The translations under genes were made by a program, and so were the position numbers. A DNA stretch of 64,000 nucleotides, taken from the NCBI RefSeq assembly GCF_016744155.1, contig NZ_JADGEW010000019.1, forward strand, positions 1-64,000. Direction: 5' to 3'. The DNA is from Amphritea sp. Lineage in GTDB: Bacteria > Pseudomonadota > Gammaproteobacteria > Pseudomonadales > Balneatricaceae. A model generated the notes under the pieces. That model was not told the origin of the DNA. It ran no database searches and saw only the letters and a list, made by a program, of their open reading frames with translations. Shown here piece by piece: positions 56,864-64,000 of this stretch; within the stretch, counting starts at the first letter, position 1; each line of letters opens with the position of its first letter.

Positions 56864-57396
56864 AGAATCAAATCCTTAAGGCGAGAAGCAACTTTATCTT
56901 TTTCAGAGAGTATTGGTGATTCCAAGGGCCAGTCAATACCAATATCCGGATCATTCCAGATCAGGCTTCCTTCATCAGAAGGATCATAGTAATCAGTGCA
57001 CTTGTACTCGAAATCAGCAACCTCAGACAAAACAACAAAGCCATGAGCCATACCTGGGGGAACCCAAAACTGACGTTTGTTTTCTCCACTTAAATGGACA
57101 CCGGCCCACTGGCCGAATGTGTCAGAACCAGGTCTGATATCAACAGCAACATCAAAGACATCACCCTGAACAACTCTAACCAGTTTCCCCTGAGGTTTGG
57201 TTTTCTGGAAATGCAGCCCTCGTAAGACACCTTTACCTGAACGAGAATGGTTATCCTGAACGAATCTGAGATCAATATTAGCCGCTTCGCGATATTTCTC
57301 TTCCTGAAAAGTTTCCAGGAAAAAACCCCGTTCATCGCCAAAAACTTTAGGTTCGATAATAACTACATCTGCAATGGACGTTTCTATCACCTTCAT
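56860..57396 (-). CDS. rmlC: dTDP-4-dehydrorhamnose 3,5-epimerase
   Basis: RmlC epimerises the 4-keto sugar at C3 and C5. The 178-aa cupin has DERGFFLETFQEEKY, FVQDNHSRSGKGVLRGLHFQ (catalytic His) and FWVPPGMAHGFVVLSE. One-base overlap with rmlA and 4-bp overlap with rmlD. Confidence 0.96.
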   Translation of the reverse strand: MKVIETSIADVVIIEPKVFGDERGFFLETFQEEKYREAANIDLRFVQDNHSRSGKGVLRGLHFQKTKPQGKLVRVVQGDVFDVAVDIRPGSDTFGQWAGVHLSGENKRQFWVPPGMAHGFVVLSEVADFEYKCTDYYDPSDEGSLIWNDPDIGIDWPLESPILSEKDKVASRLKDLIL

Positions 57397-58277
57397 TACA
57401 CGGTTCCGTCCAGAAGGCTCTTCAAGTACTCACCGTAGCCGGTCTTTTTCAGGGCTTCCGCTCGCACCGCAAGTTCTTCACAGGAAATCCAGTTCTGATT
57501 GAACGCGATCTCCTCTAAACAAGCTACTTTTAATCCTTGGCGGTGTTCAATGGTTTGAACAAACTGGCCCGCTTCGATTAACGAGTCATGGGTTCCTGTA
57601 TCAAGCCATGCAAAGCCACGCCCAAGCAATTCAACATTCAACTCACCTCTTTCAAGGTAGGCGTTATTAACATCTGTTATTTCCAGCTCACCTCGTTCAG
57701 AGGGCTTAACATTCTTTGCAATTTCGATGACTTCATTGTCGTAAAAATACAAACCTGTAACGGCGTATTCTGACTTAGGCTTAAGTGGCTTTTCCTCTAT
57801 AGAAATAGCACGCCCCTGATCATCAAACTCTACTACACCAAAGCGCTGAGGATCTTTAACGTGATAACCGAAGACAGTTGCCCCGGTGTCTCGTTTCACG
57901 GCTGACAGGAGCTTGTCAGAAAAGTGCTGGCCATAATAAATGTTATCTCCTAATACCAGACACACATTATCATCACCAATAAAGGACTCACCAATCAAAA
58001 AAGCCTGCGCCAAACCATCAGGGCTTTCCTGAATTCGATATTCAAAGGTCACACCGAACCCACTACCATCACCTAGTAGCCGCTGAAATCCAGGCATATC
58101 TTCAGGGGTCGATATGATGAGAATTTCCCGTATGCCTGCCAGCATTAAAACGGAAATTGGATAGTAGATCATCGGTTTGTCATATATAGGCAATAGCTGT
58201 TTTGACACACCTTGAGTGATTGGGTGAAGTCTTGAACCAGACCCTCCGGCCAGAACAATTCCTTTAAAATTTTTCAT
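57396..58277 (-). CDS. rmlA: Glucose-1-phosphate thymidylyltransferase
   Basis: RmlA makes dTDP-glucose from dTTP and glucose-1-phosphate, the feedback-controlled entry to dTDP-rhamnose. The 293-aa protein has [38 protein letters not shown] and [10 protein letters not shown]. Second in rmlBACD, 16 bp after rmlB. Confidence 0.97.
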   Translation of the reverse strand: MKNFKGIVLAGGSGSRLHPITQGVSKQLLPIYDKPMIYYPISVLMLAGIREILIISTPEDMPGFQRLLGDGSGFGVTFEYRIQESPDGLAQAFLIGESFIGDDNVCLVLGDNIYYGQHFSDKLLSAVKRDTGATVFGYHVKDPQRFGVVEFDDQGRAISIEEKPLKPKSEYAVTGLYFYDNEVIEIAKNVKPSERGELEITDVNNAYLERGELNVELLGRGFAWLDTGTHDSLIEAGQFVQTIEHRQGLKVACLEEIAFNQNWISCEELAVRAEALKKTGYGEYLKSLLDGTV

Positions 58278-58293
58278 ACCACTCCCTCGATTA

Positions 58294-59349
58294 TTAGCCT
58301 ATGCGCTCTAACTGGTAGGCACCATTAATGACTCGTTCCCACCAGTGTTGGTTATCCAAATACCATATAACCGTTTTTCGGATACCGCTTTCAAAAGTTT
58401 CTTCCGGCTTCCAACCTAGTTCATCACTAATCTTTGTCGCATCTATGGCGTATCGAAGATCATGTCCTGGGCGGTCTTTAACAAACTGGATTAATTCCTG
58501 ATATTCACTAACACCTTCGGGTTTATCCGGTGCCAGTTCTTCAAGCAAAGCGCAGATAGCCTTTACAACGTCGATATTCGTTTTTTCGTTGTGACCACCG
58601 ATATTATAGGTTTCACCCACAACACCTTCAGTCACTACTTTATATAGCGCTTTGGCATGATCTTCGACGTACAACCAGTCTCTAACCTGTAATCCATCAC
58701 CATACACAGGTAATGACTTACCCTGCAGAGCATTGAGAATAATGTGTGGAATCAACTTCTCAGGAAAATGATACGGCCCATAATTATTTGAACAATTTGT
58801 AATCAACACTGGCAAACCAAAAGTACGATTCCAAGCCCTTACAAGATGGTCGGAGCCTGCTTTACTGGCTGAATATGGGGAACTTGGTGCATAAGGCGTA
58901 GATTCTGTAAACAAGTCATCTGTACCTTCCAGATCACCATATACTTCATCTGTAGATATATGATGAAAGCGAAAGCCTGCTTTCTTTTCCTCACTCAGTG
59001 CTGCCCAATATTTTAAGCTGACATCTAAAAGCGTATAAGTACCCACCAGATTAGTTTGAATAAACTCCCCGGGGCCTTCAATAGAGCGATCAACGTGAGA
59101 CTCAGCAGCCAGATGCATTATCAGATCAGGCTGGTATTCTTGAAACAGAGCCTTCAGCGCCTCATGATCACAAATATTAACCCGCGCAAAGCTGTAACGT
59201 TCAGAAGCTTCTACATCAGCCAATGATTCCAGATTCCCTGCATAGGTAAGACAATCAACATTGAGGACTTCATCATCTGTATGATTCAGAATATAGCGAA
59301 CAACGGCACTTCCGATAAAACCTGCGCCACCAGTAATTAATATTTTCAT
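58294..59349 (-). CDS. rmlB: dTDP-glucose 4,6-dehydratase
   Basis: RmlB is the NAD-dependent short-chain dehydratase forming dTDP-4-keto-6-deoxyglucose. The protein has [44 protein letters not shown] and [14 protein letters not shown]. The frame opens at 59427 but the ATG at 59349, with GGATGG upstream, gives the family start and 351 aa. First gene of rmlBACD. Confidence 0.96.
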   Translation of the reverse strand: MKILITGGAGFIGSAVVRYILNHTDDEVLNVDCLTYAGNLESLADVEASERYSFARVNICDHEALKALFQEYQPDLIMHLAAESHVDRSIEGPGEFIQTNLVGTYTLLDVSLKYWAALSEEKKAGFRFHHISTDEVYGDLEGTDDLFTESTPYAPSSPYSASKAGSDHLVRAWNRTFGLPVLITNCSNNYGPYHFPEKLIPHIILNALQGKSLPVYGDGLQVRDWLYVEDHAKALYKVVTEGVVGETYNIGGHNEKTNIDVVKAICALLEELAPDKPEGVSEYQELIQFVKDRPGHDLRYAIDATKISDELGWKPEETFESGIRKTVIWYLDNQHWWERVINGAYQLERIG

Positions 59350-59583
59350 TTCCATCCTTATTTCGCTCTGCCATTGCAGAACCATTCCCGAAATATCTCC
59401 AGAGCCTCTAGAAATCAGGTTAATCATTAGAATTAACAGACATCATATAGGCCTCTCTTAGGGCGGTAAACTCCTAATATAAAACTATACTTACATGTAT
59501 ATTTCGCTCTAACGCTCTAACTAAAACTTCTTCTTAAGTTTAAGCTCACCGTTTTCCTATAAAAGACCAATTTTGTAAAAAAA

Positions 59584-59636
59584 ACTGTATCCTAACAGAG
59601 ACGAAAGCTGTATCATTTTAGAGACTAAAGCTGAGT
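59584..59636 (+). repeat. 23-bp direct repeats upstream of the third sorted-protein candidate
   Basis: Two tandem units of 23 bp, each of the form CTGTATC-N5/6-AGAGAC-AAAG (59584-59606 and 59607-59629), plus the start of a third (CTGAGTC). They lie 55-105 bp before the ATG at 59690, a fitting place for regulator binding. Confidence 0.6.
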
Positions 59637-59689
59637 CTATACAATTCTACAGATTCACTAAAAAAACAGATAAGTTGAAAGGGAATTCC

Positions 59690-60319
59690 ATGAAAGCCTT
59701 CACTCGTGCAGCTATTGCAACCTGCTTCTGCATCTTTACTATAAATTCCTTTGCATCAAGCGTTACTATCTCGAAAGAAAAATATGTTGATTTTGAACGG
59801 CAAACGACGAACGGACAAAATTTTATTTTTGACTTTGACCCTATCCAAAAAGGCGATGTCACAAAGGGTCGTTTCACCATATTTGCTCGTGGTGATTACT
59901 CTTTAGGACCGAATTCCCAAGGCCCGAATGAATACATCCGCTGGGGCATAGACGGTACTGAGGTTAATGATACTCCTTTCTTCAAAGACTCTATTGTTGA
60001 GGGCATCGCTAGCCCCAACATGCCTGGCGCTAATGTTAAAAGAGTATACAATAATTCCTATGACACTCGTTGGTCACAGACTTTTAAGCTTTCAGATGAA
60101 GATTTATTAGCTATTGTCGATGACGGGCTCGCTAGGATTTTCCTCGACCTCTCTAGCCATGTTGGCGACTTCTGCAACCCAAGCTGGGTTGGCGTCAAAC
60201 TTAAGTATGAAATTGCCGCCACTCCTATCCCGGCTCCTTTAGCGCTATTTTTTAGTGCTGGCGCAATGCTGTTTGGGTTCAGAAAACTAAAACTTAAAGC
60301 CAGCAAAACGGTAAGTTAG
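59690..60319 (+). CDS. Exported protein with PEP/VPLPA-CTERM-like tail (possible substrate 3)
   Basis: A 209-aa protein starting at the ATG at 59690 (AAGGG upstream; the frame opens with TTG at 59675). It has a signal peptide (AIATCFCIFTINSFASS), a beta-rich region with aromatic and Asp residues, and the C-terminus TPIPAPLALFFSAGAMLFG followed by FRKLKLK: Pro-rich motif, hydrophobic stretch and basic end. The motif IPAPLAL departs from VP(L/V)PA, so recognition by XrtD is less certain. No sigma-54 site was found upstream. Confidence 0.75.
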   Translation: MKAFTRAAIATCFCIFTINSFASSVTISKEKYVDFERQTTNGQNFIFDFDPIQKGDVTKGRFTIFARGDYSLGPNSQGPNEYIRWGIDGTEVNDTPFFKDSIVEGIASPNMPGANVKRVYNNSYDTRWSQTFKLSDEDLLAIVDDGLARIFLDLSSHVGDFCNPSWVGVKLKYEIAATPIPAPLALFFSAGAMLFGFRKLKLKASKTVS

Positions 60320-60678
60320 TTTTTATGGTCATGCTCACAATAGTTATTTCAAACCTACCTGTGAACATGACCTAGCCGTTACCCCTGTTTGTTATTGACC
60401 GCTCTACTTGCATTTATCCCTGTTATAAAAGCTTAAATATGAGGCATAGCAATAACGCCCTGCGACGGTTATCGCTTTAGTTACAAACCCTCTCATAGAT
60501 TTCAATCCGTAAATTCCAGAAAATTCAAAAACCTTTATAGTGATATTATTACTTATACTGAATATCAGCTTTTCATAAGAGCGATAGAAACTCAGTATAA
60601 AGAACACCAAATACAGAGAACAAATCTACTTAGAAATCCCTACTCTGTTATCTTAAGGTAAATATTCTTTATCTTCCC
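60320..60678. other. Gene-free gap with inverted repeat
   Basis: 359 bp without a gene. A stem GGTCATG-TCACA / TGTGA-CATGACC spans 60327-60372, just after the preceding stop, possibly a terminator although it lacks a T-run. Nothing else recognised. Confidence 0.5.
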
Positions 60679-62052
60679 CTACGAGCCAGGAATTATAATT
60701 TCTGTTGCCCCACACACTGACTGCAAAATTTTCTGTAAGGCCTCCTTCGCTTCGCTATCTCCATGGACGATGCGGATCTCTTTTGGCTTGTGGCGCATTC
60801 TTTTTACAAAGTTGACCAGGTCTTTTTGGTCGGCATGGGCGGAGTAGCCGCTGATGGTATGCACTTCAGCTCTGATATCTATCTTTTCATTACCTAAATA
60901 GACATAGCCACCAGATGGGCCGTATTTTTGGATATCACGACCTGGAGTGCCGTTGGCCTGATAACCCACAAACAGGACATCTGTACGGGGGTCTGGTAGC
61001 AGTTCTTTTAGGTAGTTTACGATTCGCCCACCCGCACACATTCCACTTGCGGCAATAACAATGGCAGGCCTTCCACTGCTTTTCAGATAGTTAATCAGTT
61101 TTAGGTGATCTGTATGCGTATCTATCGTGGTTAGCTGATCGAAAGCTAGAGGATGCCGCCCTTCTCTTTTTCTCGCTTTTGCTTCTGCATCCCAAAGGTC
61201 GCTTAGTTCACGATAATGCTGTGTAAACCTGGCCGCCAGTGGAGAATCTACTATCACATCAATATCTTGCCAGGTTGTTCCTTTATTCCTGTGGATAATA
61301 TCTTCCAGCTCATAAAGTAGTTCCTGGGTTCGGCCAATACTAAATGCAGGTATCAGAACTGTACCTGCATCTTTCAGGCAGCGACTAATTATCTGCTGCA
61401 GGTTTTGACGCCGGCTACGACGCTGCTCATGCAGCTTATCACCATAGGTGCTTTCGATGATTAAACGATCGGTACGCCAGGGAGATTTTGGTGCTGGCAG
61501 TAGCGGTGCGTAAGGCGCACCGAGATCACCCGAAAACAGGATGCGCTCTTTCTGCTGACCAACATGGCAGTCAAACTCAATGTAGGCAGAGCCGAGAATA
61601 TGACCTGCCGGGTTAAATCTGAATTTCAGACCGTCACAGCCACCAGCCCTGTTCCATTGCTTGTATTCGACGGGCTGAACCAGCTTATCTAACAGTTTTA
61701 GAAACTGCTTTATTAGTGCTTTATTACGCGTCACGCCAATCTTTAAGGCATCTTCAAGCACTAATGGAAGCAGCTTAGCCGTCGCTTTTGATGCGTATAT
61801 AGGCCCGTTAAACCCTGCTGAAATTAGCGAAGGAATACGCCCTACATGATCTATATGACAATGAGTTACAAACAGCGCTTTGACTGAGTCAATTGGGAAG
61901 TCGAGTTTTAGGTTATCGGATTCATTGCCTGCTGATTCTGCGCCTTGGAACATACCGCAGTCTATCAGGACGCTTGTGTCAGCATTGAGAACGAGCTCAT
62001 GGCATGAGCCAGTGACGCCTGTGATAGCGCCGTGATGTTTTATTTTGATCAT
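60679..62052 (-). CDS. MBL-fold beta-CASP nuclease family protein
   Basis: A 457-aa metallo-beta-lactamase plus beta-CASP protein, related to CPSF73-like RNA nucleases. Metal motif THCHIDHVG, then AGHILGSAYIEF, FSGDLGAPYAPL, ESTYGDKLH, and the beta-CASP blocks IPAFSIGRTQELLYEL and IAASGMCAGGRIVNYL, ending with TISGYSAHADQ and IVHGDSEAKE. RNA processing is the expected activity. The ATG at 62052 with GGAAG upstream is preferred over TTG at 62070. Its place among sugar genes may be incidental. Confidence 0.9.
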   Translation of the reverse strand: MIKIKHHGAITGVTGSCHELVLNADTSVLIDCGMFQGAESAGNESDNLKLDFPIDSVKALFVTHCHIDHVGRIPSLISAGFNGPIYASKATAKLLPLVLEDALKIGVTRNKALIKQFLKLLDKLVQPVEYKQWNRAGGCDGLKFRFNPAGHILGSAYIEFDCHVGQQKERILFSGDLGAPYAPLLPAPKSPWRTDRLIIESTYGDKLHEQRRSRRQNLQQIISRCLKDAGTVLIPAFSIGRTQELLYELEDIIHRNKGTTWQDIDVIVDSPLAARFTQHYRELSDLWDAEAKARKREGRHPLAFDQLTTIDTHTDHLKLINYLKSSGRPAIVIAASGMCAGGRIVNYLKELLPDPRTDVLFVGYQANGTPGRDIQKYGPSGGYVYLGNEKIDIRAEVHTISGYSAHADQKDLVNFVKRMRHKPKEIRIVHGDSEAKEALQKILQSVCGATEIIIPGS

Positions 62053-62153
62053 ATGAACTTCCTTGTTCAAACAATTCTTTTATTGGAGGTCAGTATAGCT
62101 AAATATCACAGCTCAGAAGAGCTAGCCAGTAGATATCCAATATTTTTATGACT

Positions 62154-63161
62154 TTAGCCGTTGTAATACCCTTTATACCACTCAACAAACTTATTCATGC
62201 CGTCTTCGATGGTGGTGCGGGGTTTGAAGCCAGTCGCCTCTTGAAGACTATCGATATCGGCATAGGTGGCAGGCACATCTCCCGGCTGCATCGGAAGATA
62301 CTCCTTCTTCGCGGTTTTACCTGCAGCAGATTCAATCGCTTCGATAAAACGGCTCAGTTCAATCGGCTCGTTGTTACCGATATTGAATATCCGGTAAGGC
62401 GCGCTGCTGCTATCTGGACTGGTTCTTTTATTGTTTTCATCCACCTGTGGAATCACATCCTGAATACGGATAACGCCTTCAACGATGTCATCAATATAGG
62501 TGAAATCGCGCAGCATTTTACCGTGATTGAAGACCTTGATGGGACGGTCTTCCAATATCGCGCTGGTAAACAGGAACGGCGCCATGTCCGGACGACCCCA
62601 TGGACCATAAACCGTAAAAAAACGCAGACCGGTCGTAGGAATACCGTAGAGGTGCGAATAACTATGAGCCATCAACTCATTAGATTTTTTAGTTGCCGCG
62701 TAAAGCGAAACTGGATGATTGACACCATCCTCTGCTGAGAATGGCATTTTGGTATTCATGCCGTACACAGATGAAGATGAAGCGTAGACCAGATGCTTTA
62801 CGTTATTCTGACGACAACCTTCAAGAATGGTCATCATGCCGGTCAGATTAGAGTCAACATACGCAAATGGATTTTCCAGTGAGTAGCGAACACCCGCCTG
62901 CGCAGCCAGGTGAATAACCCGGTCGAAACCGCTCTCTGCAAAAAGTGCTGCCATTCCTTCCCGGTCAGCCAGATCCAGTTTCTTGAATGTAAATTCGGGA
63001 TATTGTTCAAGTCGCTGTAACCGTGAATCTTTCAATGCAGGATCATAGTAATCATTGAGATTATCCAGGCCGATAACCTTATGACCCGCCAGGCAGAGCC
63101 GCTCTGATACAAAATTGCCGATAAAGCCGGCTGCGCCGGTGACTAGGTAGGTGAGCTGCAT
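62154..63161 (-). CDS. UDP-glucuronate 4-epimerase-like NAD-dependent epimerase
   Basis: A 335-aa extended short-chain dehydrogenase: [33 protein letters not shown] (typical of UDP-glucuronate epimerases), [16 protein letters not shown] and [15 protein letters not shown] (YxxxK). It would convert UDP-glucuronate, made by the adjacent ugd, to UDP-galacturonate. Substrate assigned by similarity to LpsL/Cap1J-type enzymes and by context. Confidence 0.92.
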   Translation of the reverse strand: MQLTYLVTGAAGFIGNFVSERLCLAGHKVIGLDNLNDYYDPALKDSRLQRLEQYPEFTFKKLDLADREGMAALFAESGFDRVIHLAAQAGVRYSLENPFAYVDSNLTGMMTILEGCRQNNVKHLVYASSSSVYGMNTKMPFSAEDGVNHPVSLYAATKKSNELMAHSYSHLYGIPTTGLRFFTVYGPWGRPDMAPFLFTSAILEDRPIKVFNHGKMLRDFTYIDDIVEGVIRIQDVIPQVDENNKRTSPDSSSAPYRIFNIGNNEPIELSRFIEAIESAAGKTAKKEYLPMQPGDVPATYADIDSLQEATGFKPRTTIEDGMNKFVEWYKGYYNG

Positions 63162-63268
63162 AGTATGAACCTGAAGGAATTGTTGGACTGTGGGAAGTAT
63201 CGCCCTTGATACCCAGAGGGCATGCTATAGGGTTTCCTACAAGAAAGTCTTTCGAAATCTAATTCTCG

Positions 63269-63342
63269 CGACGTGATACCCAAAAGGCATACTCACGTCG
63301 CTCCCACATAATAATAGTCGTAATTCATTATTATTGTGGGAG
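63269..63342. repeat. Two adjacent hairpins between ugd and the epimerase gene
   Basis: CGACGTGA / TCACGTCG arms at 63269-63300 and CTCCCACA-TAATAATA / TATTATTG-TGGGAG arms at 63301-63342 lie back to back. No T-run follows, so they look more like processing or REP-type structures than a simple terminator. Confidence 0.6.
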
Positions 63343-63361
63343 GTACGCTCTGTGCCGATAT

Positions 63362-64000
63362 TTAGCCCTGCTTAATCGACAAGCCTCGACCAATTGCGTA
63401 GTAGCTGATGCCACGATCTTCCAGACGCTGTGGGTCATATAGATTACGACCATCAAAGATAACAGGTTCTGCCAGTTCACTTTTGATCAGATCAAAATCT
63501 GGTGCACGGAAGCTCTGCCACTCGGTGCAAATAACCAGCATATCAGCGCCGTTAAGAGCAGCTTCTTTAGTACCCATCAAAGATAGGTCTGGACGGGAGC
63601 CGTAGATACGCTGAGTCTCTTCCATCGCTTCAGGGTCAAATGCCTGAACCTTTGCACCGGCAGCCCAAAGCGTTTCCATAAGGACACGGCTTGAGGATTC
63701 ACGCATATCATCTGTCTTAGGCTTAAATGATAAGCCCCAGAGTGCAACAGTCTTGCCGGCAACGTCACCCTTGAAATGACGATTGATCAGCTCAAAAAGT
63801 TTGGTTTTCTGTTTTGCATTAACCGCTTCAACTGCTTTCAAAATCTGCGAGTCATAGCCGATCTGTTCTGAAGTCTTTACCAGCGCCTGAACATCTTTCG
63901 GGAAGCAAGACCCCCCGTAACCACAACCAGGGTAGATGAAGTGATAGCCAATACGCTCGTCAGAACCGATGCCGTTACGAACATTCTCGATATCAGCACC
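63362..64000 (-). CDS. ugd: UDP-glucose 6-dehydrogenase (N-terminal part outside window)
   Basis: The C-terminal 212 codons of a UDP-glucose 6-dehydrogenase, which oxidises UDP-glucose to UDP-glucuronate. The frame runs off the right edge; a Met at 63841 is internal, because the reading frame continues upstream through [20 protein letters not shown], which contains the catalytic Cys. Further motifs are [19 protein letters not shown] and DGRNLYDP. This copy keeps the residues lost in the paralogue at 52.5 kb. Confidence 0.95.
   Translation of the reverse strand, partial: GADIENVRNGIGSDERIGYHFIYPGCGYGGSCFPKDVQALVKTSEQIGYDSQILKAVEAVNAKQKTKLFELINRHFKGDVAGKTVALWGLSFKPKTDDMRESSSRVLMETLWAAGAKVQAFDPEAMEETQRIYGSRPDLSLMGTKEAALNGADMLVICTEWQSFRAPDFDLIKSELAEPVIFDGRNLYDPQRLEDRGISYYAIGRGLSIKQG

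Noticed and set aside
59461-59475. GGGCGGTAAAC as an ops/JUMPstart element
   Set aside because: It departs from GGCGGTAG and the surrounding JUMPstart sequence is absent; it is also not upstream of a long EPS operon on that strand.

Overview
The window reads as a chromosomal segment of a marine gammaproteobacterium, probably of the Oceanospirillales/Neptunomonas-Amphritea type. This is inferred from gene order and protein style; no search was run. The left end (about 1-17.5 kb) is conserved housekeeping: rnpB with a striking 113-bp repeat array, rsmI / lpoA-yraN-diaA-dolP, sspA-sspB, the cytochrome bc1 operon petABC, rplM-rpsI, zapE, an LrgAB pair, a Gdt1-like cation exporter, a molybdenum-cofactor block (moaB-moeA, moaD-mobA) and cysQ.

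From about 17.9 kb to the right edge nearly everything serves extracellular polysaccharide and surface-protein sorting. GDP-mannose genes come first (gmm-manC, with a truncated gmd remnant). A gene-poor 1.1-kb stretch with an IS5-type transposase scrap follows, and then the regulators prsK-prsR. Next come a sorting substrate ending in a VPLPA-CTERM-like tail, an ExeA-like ATPase, the TPR lipoprotein PrsT, an exosortase of the XrtD type fused to an EpsI domain, and a PssD/PssE pair. A visibly AT-rich block (31.3-43.6 kb) carries glycosyltransferases, a Wzy-like polymerase, a Wzx flippase, an acetyltransferase, a polysaccharide pyruvyl transferase and an FrhB-like iron-sulfur protein, and then the chain-length/tyrosine-kinase pair. 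The initiating sugar-phosphate transferase, a second VPLPA-CTERM protein, a Wza-type export lipoprotein and an outer-membrane barrel follow.

The right third makes nucleotide sugars: galU-pgi-(degenerate ugd)-vanZ-like-manB, rmlBACD for dTDP-rhamnose, a UDP-glucuronate epimerase and a canonical ugd cut by the window edge. The polymer is therefore probably built from some of glucose, glucuronate/galacturonate, rhamnose and mannose, with acetyl and pyruvyl decorations. Sorting substrates are expected to be cleaved by XrtD. Two substrates have a -24/-12 (sigma-54) promoter in front, which fits control by the sigma-54 activator PrsR.

The most unusual items are: (1) a secreted 818-aa protein of unknown function whose last 110 residues, after a Gly/Ser linker, look like the N-terminal DUF772 domain of IS5/InsH transposases; (2) a full-length UDP-glucose dehydrogenase paralogue that has lost most catalytic residues; (3) the 113-bp array copied from the 3' end of RNase P RNA; (4) the sigma-54 promoters linking PrsKR to the sorted proteins; (5) the gmd remnant next to a gene-poor, IS-scarred region.
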